Below, piece by piece: positions 9,168 through 19,044 of a stretch of 64,000 nt of DNA (position 1 is the first letter of the stretch; each line of letters starts with the position of its first letter). The DNA comes from Conexibacter sp. SYSU D00693. Its GTDB lineage: Bacteria; Actinomycetota; Thermoleophilia; Solirubrobacterales; Solirubrobacteraceae. Both the position numbers and the translations under genes were made by a program. The stretch spans positions 186,001 through 250,000 of the forward strand of contig NZ_CP070950.1 of the NCBI RefSeq assembly GCF_017084525.1. The letters are read 5' to 3'. The notes beneath the pieces are model-generated. The model had not been told where the DNA came from. It searched no databases and saw only the letters and a list, made by a program, of their open reading frames with translations.

Positions 9168-10079
9168 CTAGGCCAGGCGCGCGGAGAGCAGCTCGACGTC
9201 GGCCGGGCCGAGCGCCGCGCCGAAGCGCTGGGGCAGCGCATGGACCTGGGCGCGGGCGCCGCGCAGCAGCCGCTCGAGCTGGCGGCGCTGCACGAGCTCG
9301 CGCTCGGTCGCCGCCCGCACCGCGTGGGCGGCGTGGCGCTCGAGGCCGCTGGCGGCGCCGACGTCCTCCGCGTCGAAGCGCCGCTCCAGCAGGCCGTTGC
9401 AGACGATCGCGTCGGGGCCGCGGCCGACGGCGTCGACCAGGTGCTCCTCGAGCTCGAGGGTCTCGCCGACGGCGAGCTCGGTGGGGATGGTCACGGCGAC
9501 GTAGCGCGTGCGGTCCGGGTCGCGCAGCGCCTCGTCGACCTCGCGGGCTTGCGCGGCCACGGGCCCGACGCGCGCGATCCCGGCGATCGTCTTCGGGGTG
9601 CGCAGCAGGCCGATGCCGTGGCCCGAGGCCGGCGCGTCGAGCACGACGCAGTCGTAGGGGTCCTGACGGCGGTCCCAGCGTGGGTCGCGTCCGAGCTCGA
9701 AGGCCTTCGTGATGGTCACGACCTCGGCGGCGCCCGGCGCGGCGGCGACGAACGCGCTGATCGTGCCACTGCGGGTGACGAGCTCTGCCGCCTGGCGCGG
9801 GACGTGGCGGGCGAAGAAGTCGGTCAGCGCCCGCGTCGGGTCGATCGACAGCGTCGCCAGCCCCGGCGCCGCCTCGAGCTCGCGACCGCGCCGGGCCGGC
9901 GGCCCGTCGTGGCCGAGCAGGGCGGGCAGGCGGTGCTGCCCGCCGACCTCGCAGGCGATCGTCCGTGCCCCGGCCCGGTGCGCGGCGAGGGCGAGCGCCG
10001 CGGCGACCGTCGTCTTGCCCACGCCGCCCTTGCCGGTCACGACGACGAGCCGGGCGCGGAGGACCTCCGTCAGATCCAT
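9168..10079 (-). CDS. ArsA-family ATPase
   Basis: Cytoplasmic P-loop ATPase of the ArsA/GET3 (SIMIBI) class, 303 residues. The deviant Walker A, GKGGVGKTT, is at 16-24. A later conserved segment DAPASGHGIGLLRTPKTI is near 148-165, and TIPTELAVGETLE near 198-210. It has a single ATPase half rather than the tandem halves of plasmid ArsA, and no arsenic genes are nearby, so an arsenite role is not supported. Actinobacteria commonly carry such genes as unassigned ATPases. It is oriented away from the synthase gene at 10128, with about 48 bases between them, and upstream of the transglycosylase gene, which has its own promoter-like hexamer. Confidence 0.85.
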   Translation of the reverse strand: MDLTEVLRARLVVVTGKGGVGKTTVAAALALAAHRAGARTIACEVGGQHRLPALLGHDGPPARRGRELEAAPGLATLSIDPTRALTDFFARHVPRQAAELVTRSGTISAFVAAAPGAAEVVTITKAFELGRDPRWDRRQDPYDCVVLDAPASGHGIGLLRTPKTIAGIARVGPVAAQAREVDEALRDPDRTRYVAVTIPTELAVGETLELEEHLVDAVGRGPDAIVCNGLLERRFDAEDVGAASGLERHAAHAVRAATERELVQRRQLERLLRGARAQVHALPQRFGAALGPADVELLSARLA

Positions 10080-10127
10080 GCAGGCGGGGTACGGTCGTCA
10101 ACGAAGGTGCGATGCACGGAGCACAGC

Positions 10128-10877
10128 ATGTCGCGGTCCTACGCCCGGTGCGCGCGCATGCAGCTGCGCCACGACCCGACCTTCGCGCTCGCGACCGCCC
10201 TGCTGCCCCGTCGCGTGCGCCCGGGGGTCCACGCGCTGTACGGGTTCTTCCGCGGCGCCGACGAGCTCGTCGACGGGCCGCACAAGCCGCCGACGCCCGC
10301 CGCGCGGCGCGCCGCCCTCGACGCGTGGGGGCGCGAGCTCGAGGACGGCGTGCGCCGCGGCCGCAGCGACCACCCCGTCCTCGGCGCGCTCGTCGACGCC
10401 GGCCGCCGCCACGCCATCCCGCTCGAGCTGGCACCGCGCTACCTCGACTCCATGCGGGTCGACTGCGAGGCGCCCGTCCGCCTGCGCGACCGCGCCGCGC
10501 TCGACGACTACATGGAGGGCAGCGCCGCCACCGTCGGCCGGCTGGTCGCGCCCCTCCTCGGCGTGCCCGGGGAGCGCCGGGAGGCCGTCGCCCGCCTCGG
10601 CCTCGCCTTCCAGCTCACGAACTTCCTGCGCGACGCCGGCGAGGACCTCGCCCTGGACCGCGTCTACCTCCCGGGGATCGACGCCGGCGCGCTCGCCGCC
10701 GGTCGCAGCACGCCCGCCCCGCTCGACGAGGTCGCCCGCGCCCGCGAGCTCTTCGGCGCTGCCGACGAGGTCTGCGCCTCCGTCACCCCGCGCGTGCGCC
10801 CGGCGATCCGGACGGCGACGGCGATGTACCGCCGGACGCTGCGGCGCGTGGAGGTGCGGGGGTTGTCGCCGGCGTAG
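10128..10877 (+). CDS. Squalene/phytoene synthase family protein
   Basis: Head-to-head prenyl synthase, 249 residues, which would condense two farnesyl or geranylgeranyl diphosphates in hopanoid, squalene or carotenoid synthesis. The first Asp-rich motif is DELVD at about 45-49, inside LYGFFRGADELVD. The second is FLRDAGEDL at about 167-175, preceded by FQLTN. The domain begins with SYARCARM right after the ATG at 10128, supporting that start; an in-frame GTG at 10107 is the alternative and lies 11 bases after a TACGGT hexamer (10090-10095). At 249 residues it is shorter than most of the family (about 280-300). Product specificity cannot be read from the sequence. Confidence 0.82.
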   Translation: MSRSYARCARMQLRHDPTFALATALLPRRVRPGVHALYGFFRGADELVDGPHKPPTPAARRAALDAWGRELEDGVRRGRSDHPVLGALVDAGRRHAIPLELAPRYLDSMRVDCEAPVRLRDRAALDDYMEGSAATVGRLVAPLLGVPGERREAVARLGLAFQLTNFLRDAGEDLALDRVYLPGIDAGALAAGRSTPAPLDEVARARELFGAADEVCASVTPRVRPAIRTATAMYRRTLRRVEVRGLSPA

Positions 10878-10901
10878 GGCGGAACCGCTCGGGCCTCCGC
10901 G

Positions 10902-11342
10902 GCGCTGGCGCGTTGTCGCTCGCGGCGACCGTGACCCTGAAGTTGACCGCCACAGAGGCGGTCAACTTCAGGCTCGCGGGCGGGCCCGGGACGGGCCGCC
11001 CCGCGCGCCTCGCGACCACCGCGACCGCCAGATCCTGCCGCTCCTCGGTGCCGATCGGCGAGCGCTCCGAGCCCCGCGCCGGCGCGGGCGGCGTTCCGCT
11101 CGGGCGGTTCGGGAGGGTGCGCCGCCCCGGCCGGTCGGCACCGAGGAGCGGGAAGCCGCCGCGTGGGCGTCCTCCGTGGGCGGCGGCGGGGGCCCGGCGA
11201 CCGTGAGTGGGGAGTTGCGCTCGCCATGCGAGCGGAAGTCCCCATTCACCGACGCGCTGGCGCGTTGCCGCTCGCGACGACCGTGACCGCCAGGTCCTTG
11301 CCCTCCTCAGTGCCGATCGGCGAGCGCCTCGGGCCCCGCGCC
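10902..11342. repeat. Mosaic intergenic repeat region
   Basis: This gene-poor stretch contains related segments. A 35-base unit at 10902-10936 recurs at 11254-11288 with two differences. A 68-base unit at 11013-11080 recurs without gaps at 11275-11342 with roughly 85 percent identity; its core is CTCCTCGGTGCCGATCGGCG or a close variant. An inverted partial copy of that core lies at 11131-11154 (21 of 24 bases match 11035-11058). The copy at 11275-11342 runs into the 3' end of the membrane-protein gene at 11307. No transposase, no target duplication and no convincing gene is seen. Parts recur at 56.2-56.4 kb. Confidence 0.7.
10936..10972 (+). terminator. 16-bp perfect hairpin after the prenyl synthase gene
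   Basis: The arms CCTGAAGTTGACCGCC and GGCGGTCAACTTCAGG pair perfectly around ACAGA. It is the longest uninterrupted intergenic stem I found in the window. It lies 59 bases after the synthase stop and next to a repeat copy (10902-10936). It may end the transcript or be part of the repeat family. Confidence 0.55.
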
Positions 11343-11918
11343 CGTCCGGGGGGAGCTCCCCCGCGCCGGCGGCCGCAGCGCCAGCACCACTGCGCCGAGC
11401 AACGACCCGGCCGCGTCGGCCAGCAGGTCCCGGTTCGTGTCGGCCAGCCCCTCCTGGAGCCGCGAACCGGTCACGGAGTCCGCCGTCCACTCCAGCAGCT
11501 CCCACAGGGCGCCGGTCGCGGCCCCCAACGCGACGCACAGGAGGACCGTCGCCCAGCGGCCGGGCGGCTCGCCGGGCCAGGGCAGCGCGCCCGCGCGGGC
11601 GAGCAGGACGTAGGCCAGGGGCGCGAGCACGGCGGGGACGAGGGCGTGGATCGCGCTGTCGATCCAGCTCAGGCGGTCGTAGAGGCCGAGGAGCTCGACG
11701 GCGGTGGGCAGCAGGACGACGCCGACGAAGGCGAGGTCCAGGCCCCGCGGCGGGCGCAGGGCGCCGACGGCCACGAGCGCGACCGCGAGGGCGCCGAGCG
11801 TCACCGCGCCGCCCCAGTCGCCGCGCACGACCCACGCGACGCACGCCAGGAGCGGCACGAGCCGCGCCGCGCCCAGCGGGCCGCGCAGCCCCGCGCGGAC
11901 GTCGTCGATCCCGGGCAC
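11307..11918 (-). CDS. Multi-pass membrane protein, VanZ/DUF2238-like
   Basis: Integral membrane protein of 203 residues with about five or six hydrophobic segments (for example [57 protein letters not shown] and [17 protein letters not shown]). The pattern [12 protein letters not shown] followed by [19 protein letters not shown] resembles DUF2238/YjdF-type and VanZ-like proteins; the molecular function is unknown. It starts at GTG 11918, nine bases after a TAGGTT hexamer on the minus strand. Its last ten or so codons (ending GPEALADRH) are written by a copy of the intergenic repeat, so the original C-terminus may have been replaced. Confidence 0.65.
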   Translation of the reverse strand: MPGIDDVRAGLRGPLGAARLVPLLACVAWVVRGDWGGAVTLGALAVALVAVGALRPPRGLDLAFVGVVLLPTAVELLGLYDRLSWIDSAIHALVPAVLAPLAYVLLARAGALPWPGEPPGRWATVLLCVALGAATGALWELLEWTADSVTGSRLQEGLADTNRDLLADAAGSLLGAVVLALRPPARGSSPRTGAGPEALADRH

Positions 11919-11927
11919 CGGCGGCGG

Positions 11928-11955
11928 AACCTACCCACCGGACGCCTCGTAGACT
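11928..11955. promoter_or_regulatory. Divergent promoter pair between the membrane-protein gene and hisIE
   Basis: On the minus strand TAGGTT (11928-11933) lies 9 bases before GTG 11918. On the plus strand TAGACT (11950-11955) lies 10 bases before ATG 11966. Both would give nearly leaderless messages. The two hexamers are only 16 bases apart, so the polymerases would compete for the site. Confidence 0.5.
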
Positions 11956-11965
11956 GCCCGGTCCG

Positions 11966-12545
11966 ATGGAGATCGCGTACGACGAGCGCGGCCTGGTCCC
12001 CGTCGTCGTGCAGGACTGGACGACGGGCGAGGTGCTGACCCTGGCCTACGCCAACGCCGAGGCGGTGGCGAGGACCCGCGAGACCGGCGAGCTGCACCTC
12101 TGGTCGCGCTCGCGCGACGAGCTCTGGCACAAGGGCGCGACCTCTGGCAACACCCAGGCCGTCCGGGCCCTGCGCCTGGACTGCGACGGCGACGCGCTGC
12201 TCGCGCTCGTCGAGCCCGCCGGTCCCGCCTGCCACACCGGCGCGCGCACGTGCTTCTTCACCGGCGACCTCGAGCCGCAGGCGCCCCACGAGGTCCTGCC
12301 CAGCCTCGAGCGCACGCTGGGCGACCGCCAGCGCGACCGCCCGGCCGGCTCGTACACCGTCCAGCTCCTCGACGACCCGGCGCTCATCGGCGAGAAGGTG
12401 CAGGAGGAGGCCGAGGAGGTCGCCCGCGCCGCGCGCGAGGAGACCGACGACCGCGTCGACAACGAGGCCGCCGACGTCCTGTACCACCTGCTCGTGCTGC
12501 TGCGCAGCCGCGGGCGGTCCCTGCGCGCCGCCGCCGAGGTGCTCC

Positions 12546-12562
<17 letters not shown>
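11966..12562 (+). CDS. hisIE: Bifunctional phosphoribosyl-AMP cyclohydrolase / phosphoribosyl-ATP diphosphatase
   Basis: Catalyses the second and third steps of histidine synthesis: hydrolysis of phosphoribosyl-ATP to phosphoribosyl-AMP, then ring opening. The product is 198 residues and fuses both domains. HisI occupies about 1-108, with [20 protein letters not shown] and the metal-site region [11 protein letters not shown]. HisE occupies about 112-198, with [14 protein letters not shown] and [11 protein letters not shown]. Many actinobacteria keep these as separate genes, so the fusion is notable. The next gene, trpE, begins 17 bases before the hisIE stop, so both should be on one message. 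It is the only histidine gene in the window. Confidence 0.93.
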
Positions 12563-14003
<1,441 letters not shown>

Positions 14004-14014
14004 GAGCAAGCGCC

Positions 14015-14587
<573 letters not shown>

Positions 14588-14602
14588 CCGGGCTTCACGA
14601 GC

Positions 14603-14628
14603 GCCCGCCCCCGGGTAACGGGGCGGGC
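14603..14628 (+). terminator. 9-bp GC hairpin between trpG and the GGDEF gene
   Basis: GCCCGCCCC and GGGGCGGGC pair around an 8-base loop. The right arm ends two bases before the GTG start of the next gene, so it may end the trp message, hide the downstream ribosome binding site, or both. Confidence 0.55.
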
Positions 14629-14630
14629 AG

Positions 14631-16571
14631 GTGACCGGTGCCGACCTCGACCACGTCGACGCGCTCCTGCTGGGCGTGCTCGAAGGCGCCGAGCCCGGTG
14701 CCCATGAGCGAGCCGGCGCGGCCGACCACGCGCGACGGCTCTGCCAGAGCCTCGAGGCCGCGGGCCGCGCCGGTGCCGCCGAGCGCGCGCGCAGCCTCGC
14801 CGTGGTGCTCGAGGACGGCCTGCCGCTCGGCGATCGCCTGACCTCGCTGGCGGACGCGACCACCGCGCTGCGCCAGGCGCTCGACGAGGTCGGCGACGAC
14901 CGCGTCCCCGCCACGCCGCCCACGGCGCCGGAGGACGGCAGGCCCGCGGCCGACCGGCGCCGGCCCACCGAGGCGGTGCTCGTCGTCGGCGGCGAACCCG
15001 GCCGCGCGGCGGCGCTCGTCGAGGCCGCGGCCGGCCTGGGCGCGCGGGCGGAGGCCGTCGACGCCACGGCCGCCACGGAGCGTCTCGCGGGCGACCGCCG
15101 GCCCGACGTGGTCCTCCTGCTCGGGGCCGCGGCGACGGGACCGGGGGCCGAGGCCCTGACCGCGCGGGCCCTCGAGGCGGGCAGCGCCGTCGTCGCCGCC
15201 GCCGGTCCGGGGGAGCAGACGCCCGTCGCCGCCGCGCACGTCCCGCTCGGCCTGGCCGACCGCGAGCTCGCCGCGACGGCGCTGGCGGCGCTGGACGACG
15301 ACCCCGCCGAGGGCGCGCGGGTCACCGTCGTGGGCCGCGACCCGTCGCTGGCCGGCGCGGTCGACGCCGCCCTGACCGCCTCCGGCGGGACCGCCGAGCA
15401 CCGCAGCCCGGACGCCGACCACGCCGAGCTGGGTCTCGCGCCGCCCGACCTCCTCGTCATCGACGCGCGCACCGGCTGGCAGACCGCCCTGTCGTGGGTA
15501 CGCGGGCTGCGCCTCGCGCCGCAGACCGCCGCGCTGCCGGTCGTCGTCCTCGCGCCGCCCGAGGCGGCGGTCGAGGACGCGCTCGTCGCCGGTGCCGACG
15601 ACGTCGTCGACCAGCAGGCCTCGGCCCACGCCACGCTGCGCGCGGTGCTCCACAACCGGCTGGCGCGCGCCCGGGCGGTGCGCCGGCAGGGCGACCGCGA
15701 CCCGCTGACCGGCCTGCCGCGCCAGGTCGTGGGCCTGCGCCGGCTCGGCCGCCTCGTCGAGCGTGCGGTCGTGCACGGCGACGAGCTCGCGGTCGCGATC
15801 GTGGCCGTGGACGGCCTGGGCGAGCTCAACGCGGTGCACGGCCGCGCGGCGGGGGACGCCGTGGTCGCGGCCGCCGCGCGACTCGTGGCCGCGGCGCTGC
15901 GTGGGGAGGACGTCGTCGCGCGCTGGGGCGGCGGCGAGTTCCTCGTCGCCGGGCGCCACCTCGCCCCGTCGACCGCGGTGCAGCGCCTCGAGCAGGTCGC
16001 GCGCGACGCCGAGGGCCTCCAGCCGGCGGGCGCGCCGGCCGGCACCCGCCTGCGCCTGTCGGCCGGCGTCGCCGCGCTGCCCGGCGCCGGCACGACCGCT
16101 CCGGCGCTCGTCGACGCCGCCAACGAGGCGCTGCGCGAGGCGCGCCAGGCAGGCGGCGGGCGGATCGTCGAGGCGGCCGGTCCGCCGGCGGCGCCGGCGG
16201 CGGACGTCCTCGTGGTCGAGGACTCGATGGTCGCGGCGGCGATCGTCCGCCAGGCGCTCGAGGGCCTGGGCCTGCGCGTCGAGCACGTCGCCGACGGGAC
16301 GGAGGCCGCCGAGCGCCTCGGCGACGCCCGCGCGTCGCTGCCGCGCGTCGTCCTGCTCGACTGGGAGCTGCCGGGCACGAACGGCCTCGGCGTCCTGGCC
16401 CGGATGCGCGAGGCCGGGACGCTGCCGCGCACGAGGGTGGTGATGCTCACCGGCCGCAGCGGCGAGGCCGAGGTCATCACCGCGATGCGCGCCGGCGCGT
16501 CGGACCACGTCGCCAAGCCGTTCAGCGTCCCCGTGCTCGTCGAACGCGTGCGCCGCGCGCTGTCGGCGTGA
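14631..16571 (+). CDS. Response regulator with GGDEF domain
   Basis: Cytoplasmic signalling protein of 646 residues. After an Ala/Glu-rich N-terminal helical region come two degenerate receiver-like segments (about 104-215 and 228-335; the second has LLVIDARTGWQTAL). A GGDEF domain spans about 352-520 and starts RDPLTGLP. A C-terminal receiver (about 524-646) has a phosphorylatable Asp in VVLLDWELPGTNG and the closing KPF. The GGDEF signature is RWGGGEF, with Gly for the Asp. The inhibitory-site RGED five residues before it is intact. It may therefore bind cyclic-di-GMP while making little of it; that is inference. GTGA couples it to the HEAT protein, then a glycosyltransferase, suggesting control of exopolysaccharide. 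Confidence 0.82.
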   Translation: MTGADLDHVDALLLGVLEGAEPGAHERAGAADHARRLCQSLEAAGRAGAAERARSLAVVLEDGLPLGDRLTSLADATTALRQALDEVGDDRVPATPPTAPEDGRPAADRRRPTEAVLVVGGEPGRAAALVEAAAGLGARAEAVDATAATERLAGDRRPDVVLLLGAAATGPGAEALTARALEAGSAVVAAAGPGEQTPVAAAHVPLGLADRELAATALAALDDDPAEGARVTVVGRDPSLAGAVDAALTASGGTAEHRSPDADHAELGLAPPDLLVIDARTGWQTALSWVRGLRLAPQTAALPVVVLAPPEAAVEDALVAGADDVVDQQASAHATLRAVLHNRLARARAVRRQGDRDPLTGLPRQVVGLRRLGRLVERAVVHGDELAVAIVAVDGLGELNAVHGRAAGDAVVAAAARLVAAALRGEDVVARWGGGEFLVAGRHLAPSTAVQRLEQVARDAEGLQPAGAPAGTRLRLSAGVAALPGAGTTAPALVDAANEALREARQAGGGRIVEAAGPPAAPAADVLVVEDSMVAAAIVRQALEGLGLRVEHVADGTEAAERLGDARASLPRVVLLDWELPGTNGLGVLARMREAGTLPRTRVVMLTGRSGEAEVITAMRAGASDHVAKPFSVPVLVERVRRALSA

Positions 16572-17599
16572 GCGACCTGCTCGTCCCGGTCCTGCTGGTC
16601 GAAGCGGCGCTCGTCGGGCTCGTCGTCCTCGCCACGCTCGCCCACATGGGCAGCCGCTGGCTGCGGGCCCGCGTCCTGGGCCCCAAGGTCGCCCAGGCCC
16701 GCTACGCGTCGGTGGCCGCGATCGCGGCCGGCGCGCCGCACGGCGCGGTCGACGCGGTGCGGGCGCTGCCCTCCGCCGAGGCCACGACGCTCCTGGTGGA
16801 GGTCGCCGACGCCGTGAGCGGGCGCGCCGCGCGCACGGTGACCGCCATCGGCCGCCGCGCCGGTCTGCAGGCGCGCCTCGAGCGCCGGGCACGCGCGCTG
16901 CGCCCCTGGCGGCGGCTGCGGGCGCTGCGCGTCCTCACCCGCGTCGGCGGCGGCGCCGGCGTGGTTCCCGCGTTGCTCGACGACCCGTCGCCCGAGGTCC
17001 GTGCGGAGGCCGCGGCGTGGGTGGCTCGCCACGGCGACCGTCGCGCGGTGGAGGCGCTCGTCGCCCGTCTGGTGGATCCCGCGCTGCTGACGCGCTTCGC
17101 CGCCGCCGACGCCGTGGTCCGGGTCGGCCCGCGCGCCGCGCCAGCGGTCGCCGCCGCGCTGGACCGCGTCGCGGGAGCGCAGCTCGTGCCGCTGCTCGTC
17201 GTGGCGGCCGCGCTCGCCGACCGCAGCGTCCTGCTCGACCCCGTGCGCGCCCACACGACCGCGCCCGAGCCGGAGGTCCGCGCCGCCGCGGTCCGGGCCA
17301 CGGCGGTGCTCGGCGGAGCGGGGGAGGTGGACGTCCTGGAGGGCGCGCTGGGCGACGAGGACGCCGACGTGCGCGCCGCGGCCGCGGCCGCGTGCGGGCG
17401 CACCGGCGCGTGGCGGCTGGCGCCACGGCTGGGCGCGCTGCTCGAGGACCGCTCCTGGGACGTGCGCCGCGCGAGCGGCCTCGCGCTGCGCGAGCTCGGC
17501 GGGGCGGGGACCCTCGTGCTGCGCCGCGCGCTGGGCTCAGCGGACCGCTTCGCCGCCGACATGGCCCGGCTCGTGCTCGACGAGGAGCGCGTCGGGTGA
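16568..17599 (+). CDS. Membrane-anchored HEAT-repeat protein
   Basis: Product of 343 residues that starts at a GTG overlapping the previous stop. One N-terminal membrane segment (LLVPVLLVEAALVGLVVLATL, about 4-24) is followed by alpha-helical HEAT/PBS-lyase-type repeats. Repeat hallmarks are DDPSPEVRAEAAAWVARHGD, TAPEPEVRAAAVRATAVLGG, GDEDADVRAAAAAACGRTG and DRSWDVRRASGLALRELGG. Such repeats serve protein-protein contacts. Its place between a GGDEF regulator and a family 2 glycosyltransferase, with 4-base overlaps on both sides, suggests it links the two at the membrane. No enzyme motif is visible. Confidence 0.75.
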   Translation: MSDLLVPVLLVEAALVGLVVLATLAHMGSRWLRARVLGPKVAQARYASVAAIAAGAPHGAVDAVRALPSAEATTLLVEVADAVSGRAARTVTAIGRRAGLQARLERRARALRPWRRLRALRVLTRVGGGAGVVPALLDDPSPEVRAEAAAWVARHGDRRAVEALVARLVDPALLTRFAAADAVVRVGPRAAPAVAAALDRVAGAQLVPLLVVAAALADRSVLLDPVRAHTTAPEPEVRAAAVRATAVLGGAGEVDVLEGALGDEDADVRAAAAAACGRTGAWRLAPRLGALLEDRSWDVRRASGLALRELGGAGTLVLRRALGSADRFAADMARLVLDEERVG

Positions 17600-19026
17600 G
17601 CCTCGTCGACTGGGTCGAGGCGGCGGTCCTCGCCTACTTCGCTGCGGTCAACGGGCTGCTCGGCCTCCTGCTCGTGCTCAGCGCGCTCGACCTGCGTCGC
17701 CACCACGCGGTCACGTGGATGGCCGACCTCGACGCGCTGCGCTCGTCGGCGCTGGCGCCGCGCATCTCCGTGCTGGCCCCGGCCTACGGCGAGGAGGCGA
17801 CGATCGTCGAGAGCACCCGCTCGCTGCTCGGCCTCGGCTACCCGCAGCTCGAGGTCGTCGTGGTCGTCGACGGCTCGCCGGACCGCACGCTCGAGGTCCT
17901 GCGGGAGGCCTTCGAGCTCGAGCCGGTCCTGCCGGTCTTCCGGCGCGTCATCCCCACCGCGGAGGTCCGCGCGATCCTCCGCTCGCGCCGGGCACCCGGC
18001 CTCGTCGTCGTCGACAAGGCCAACGGCGGCAAGGCCGACGCCCTGAACTGCGGGTTGTGCGTCGCCAGCGGCGAGCTGGCCTGTGCGATCGACGCCGACA
18101 CGATCATCGACCCCGACGCGCTGCTGAAGATGGTCCGCCCGTTCCTCGAGGACGACCGCGTCGTGGCCGCGGGCGGGACGATCCGGCCGGTCAACGGCGC
18201 CCAGGTCCGCGGTGGGCGCGTCGTCCAGGCGGGGATGCCGCGCCGGCCGCTCGCGGCGATGCAGGCCGTCGAGTACCTCCGGGCGTTCCTGCCGGGCCGC
18301 GTCGGCTGGAACCGGCTGGGCGGCAACATCATCATCTCCGGCGCCTTCGGGCTGTTCCGCCGCGGTCCGACGCTGGCCATCGGCGGCTACGAGGAGGGGA
18401 CCGTCGGCGAGGACATGGAGCTCGTCGCCCGCCTGCGCCGCCACGGCCACGAGACCGACGGCCCGCGGCGCGTCGTGTTCGTCGCCGACCCGGTCGCGTG
18501 GACCGAGGTCCCGGAGAGCCTGCGGGTCCTGGGTCGCCAGCGCGACCGCTGGCACCGCGGACTGGCCGACGTCCTCTGGCGCCACCGCGGCACGCTGCTG
18601 CGCCCGCGCTACGGGACGCTCGGCCTCGTCGCGATGCCGGCCTTCCTGCTCTTCGAGCTCCTCGCGCCCGTGGTCGAGGCGGCGGGCCTGGTCCTGCTGC
18701 TCGCGGAGGTCGCCGTGCTGGGCATCGACTGGGACTTCGCCGCCCTCTTCCTCCTGGTCGCCTACGGACTCGGCCTGCTGCTGACGACCGCGACGATCCT
18801 GCTCGACGAGCTCACCTACCACTCGTTCGGCGGGGCGCGCGAGCGGTTGCGGCTGCTGCCGTGGGCGCTCGTCGAGCCGCTCGGCTACCGCCAGCTCACG
18901 GTGCTGTGGCGGCTGCGCGGCATCGTCAGCTGGCTGCGCGGCTCGCAGTCGTGGGGCGAGATGACGCGCGCGGGCTTCGGCGCCTCCGAGCCCGCCGGCC
19001 CCGGCTCCGGCGGGAGCAGTCGGTAG
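17596..19026 (+). CDS. Membrane glycosyltransferase, family 2
   Basis: Processive-type glycosyltransferase of 476 residues related to PgaC/hyaluronan/cellulose synthases. There is one N-terminal membrane segment (VLAYFAAVNGLLGLLLVLSAL). The GT-A domain has SVLAPAYGEEATI, VVVDGSPD, the DxD motif AIDADTI near 165-171, a GEDMEL acid near 270 and the QRDRWHRG (Q/RxxRW) motif near 315. About four C-terminal membrane segments follow. The likely product is a beta-linked surface polysaccharide; the sugar cannot be told. The GTG start overlaps the HEAT-protein stop. Its own TAG stop is the first half of a TAGGCT hexamer in front of trpD. Confidence 0.82.
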   Translation: MSLVDWVEAAVLAYFAAVNGLLGLLLVLSALDLRRHHAVTWMADLDALRSSALAPRISVLAPAYGEEATIVESTRSLLGLGYPQLEVVVVVDGSPDRTLEVLREAFELEPVLPVFRRVIPTAEVRAILRSRRAPGLVVVDKANGGKADALNCGLCVASGELACAIDADTIIDPDALLKMVRPFLEDDRVVAAGGTIRPVNGAQVRGGRVVQAGMPRRPLAAMQAVEYLRAFLPGRVGWNRLGGNIIISGAFGLFRRGPTLAIGGYEEGTVGEDMELVARLRRHGHETDGPRRVVFVADPVAWTEVPESLRVLGRQRDRWHRGLADVLWRHRGTLLRPRYGTLGLVAMPAFLLFELLAPVVEAAGLVLLLAEVAVLGIDWDFAALFLLVAYGLGLLLTTATILLDELTYHSFGGARERLRLLPWALVEPLGYRQLTVLWRLRGIVSWLRGSQSWGEMTRAGFGASEPAGPGSGGSSR

Positions 19027-19029
19027 GCT
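19024..19029 (+). promoter_or_regulatory. -10-like hexamer TAGGCT before trpD
   Basis: TAGGCT overlaps the stop codon of the glycosyltransferase gene and lies 15 bases before GTG 19045, giving a leader of roughly 8 bases. It would let trpDC be transcribed independently of the polysaccharide cassette. Confidence 0.4.
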
Positions 19030-19044
19030 GCCCGCCTCCTCGCC

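Noticed and set aside
9168-10079. An arsenic resistance locus
   Set aside because: The ATPase is ArsA-like, but there is no arsB, arsC, arsD or arsR nearby, and single-half ArsA homologues are common in actinobacteria.
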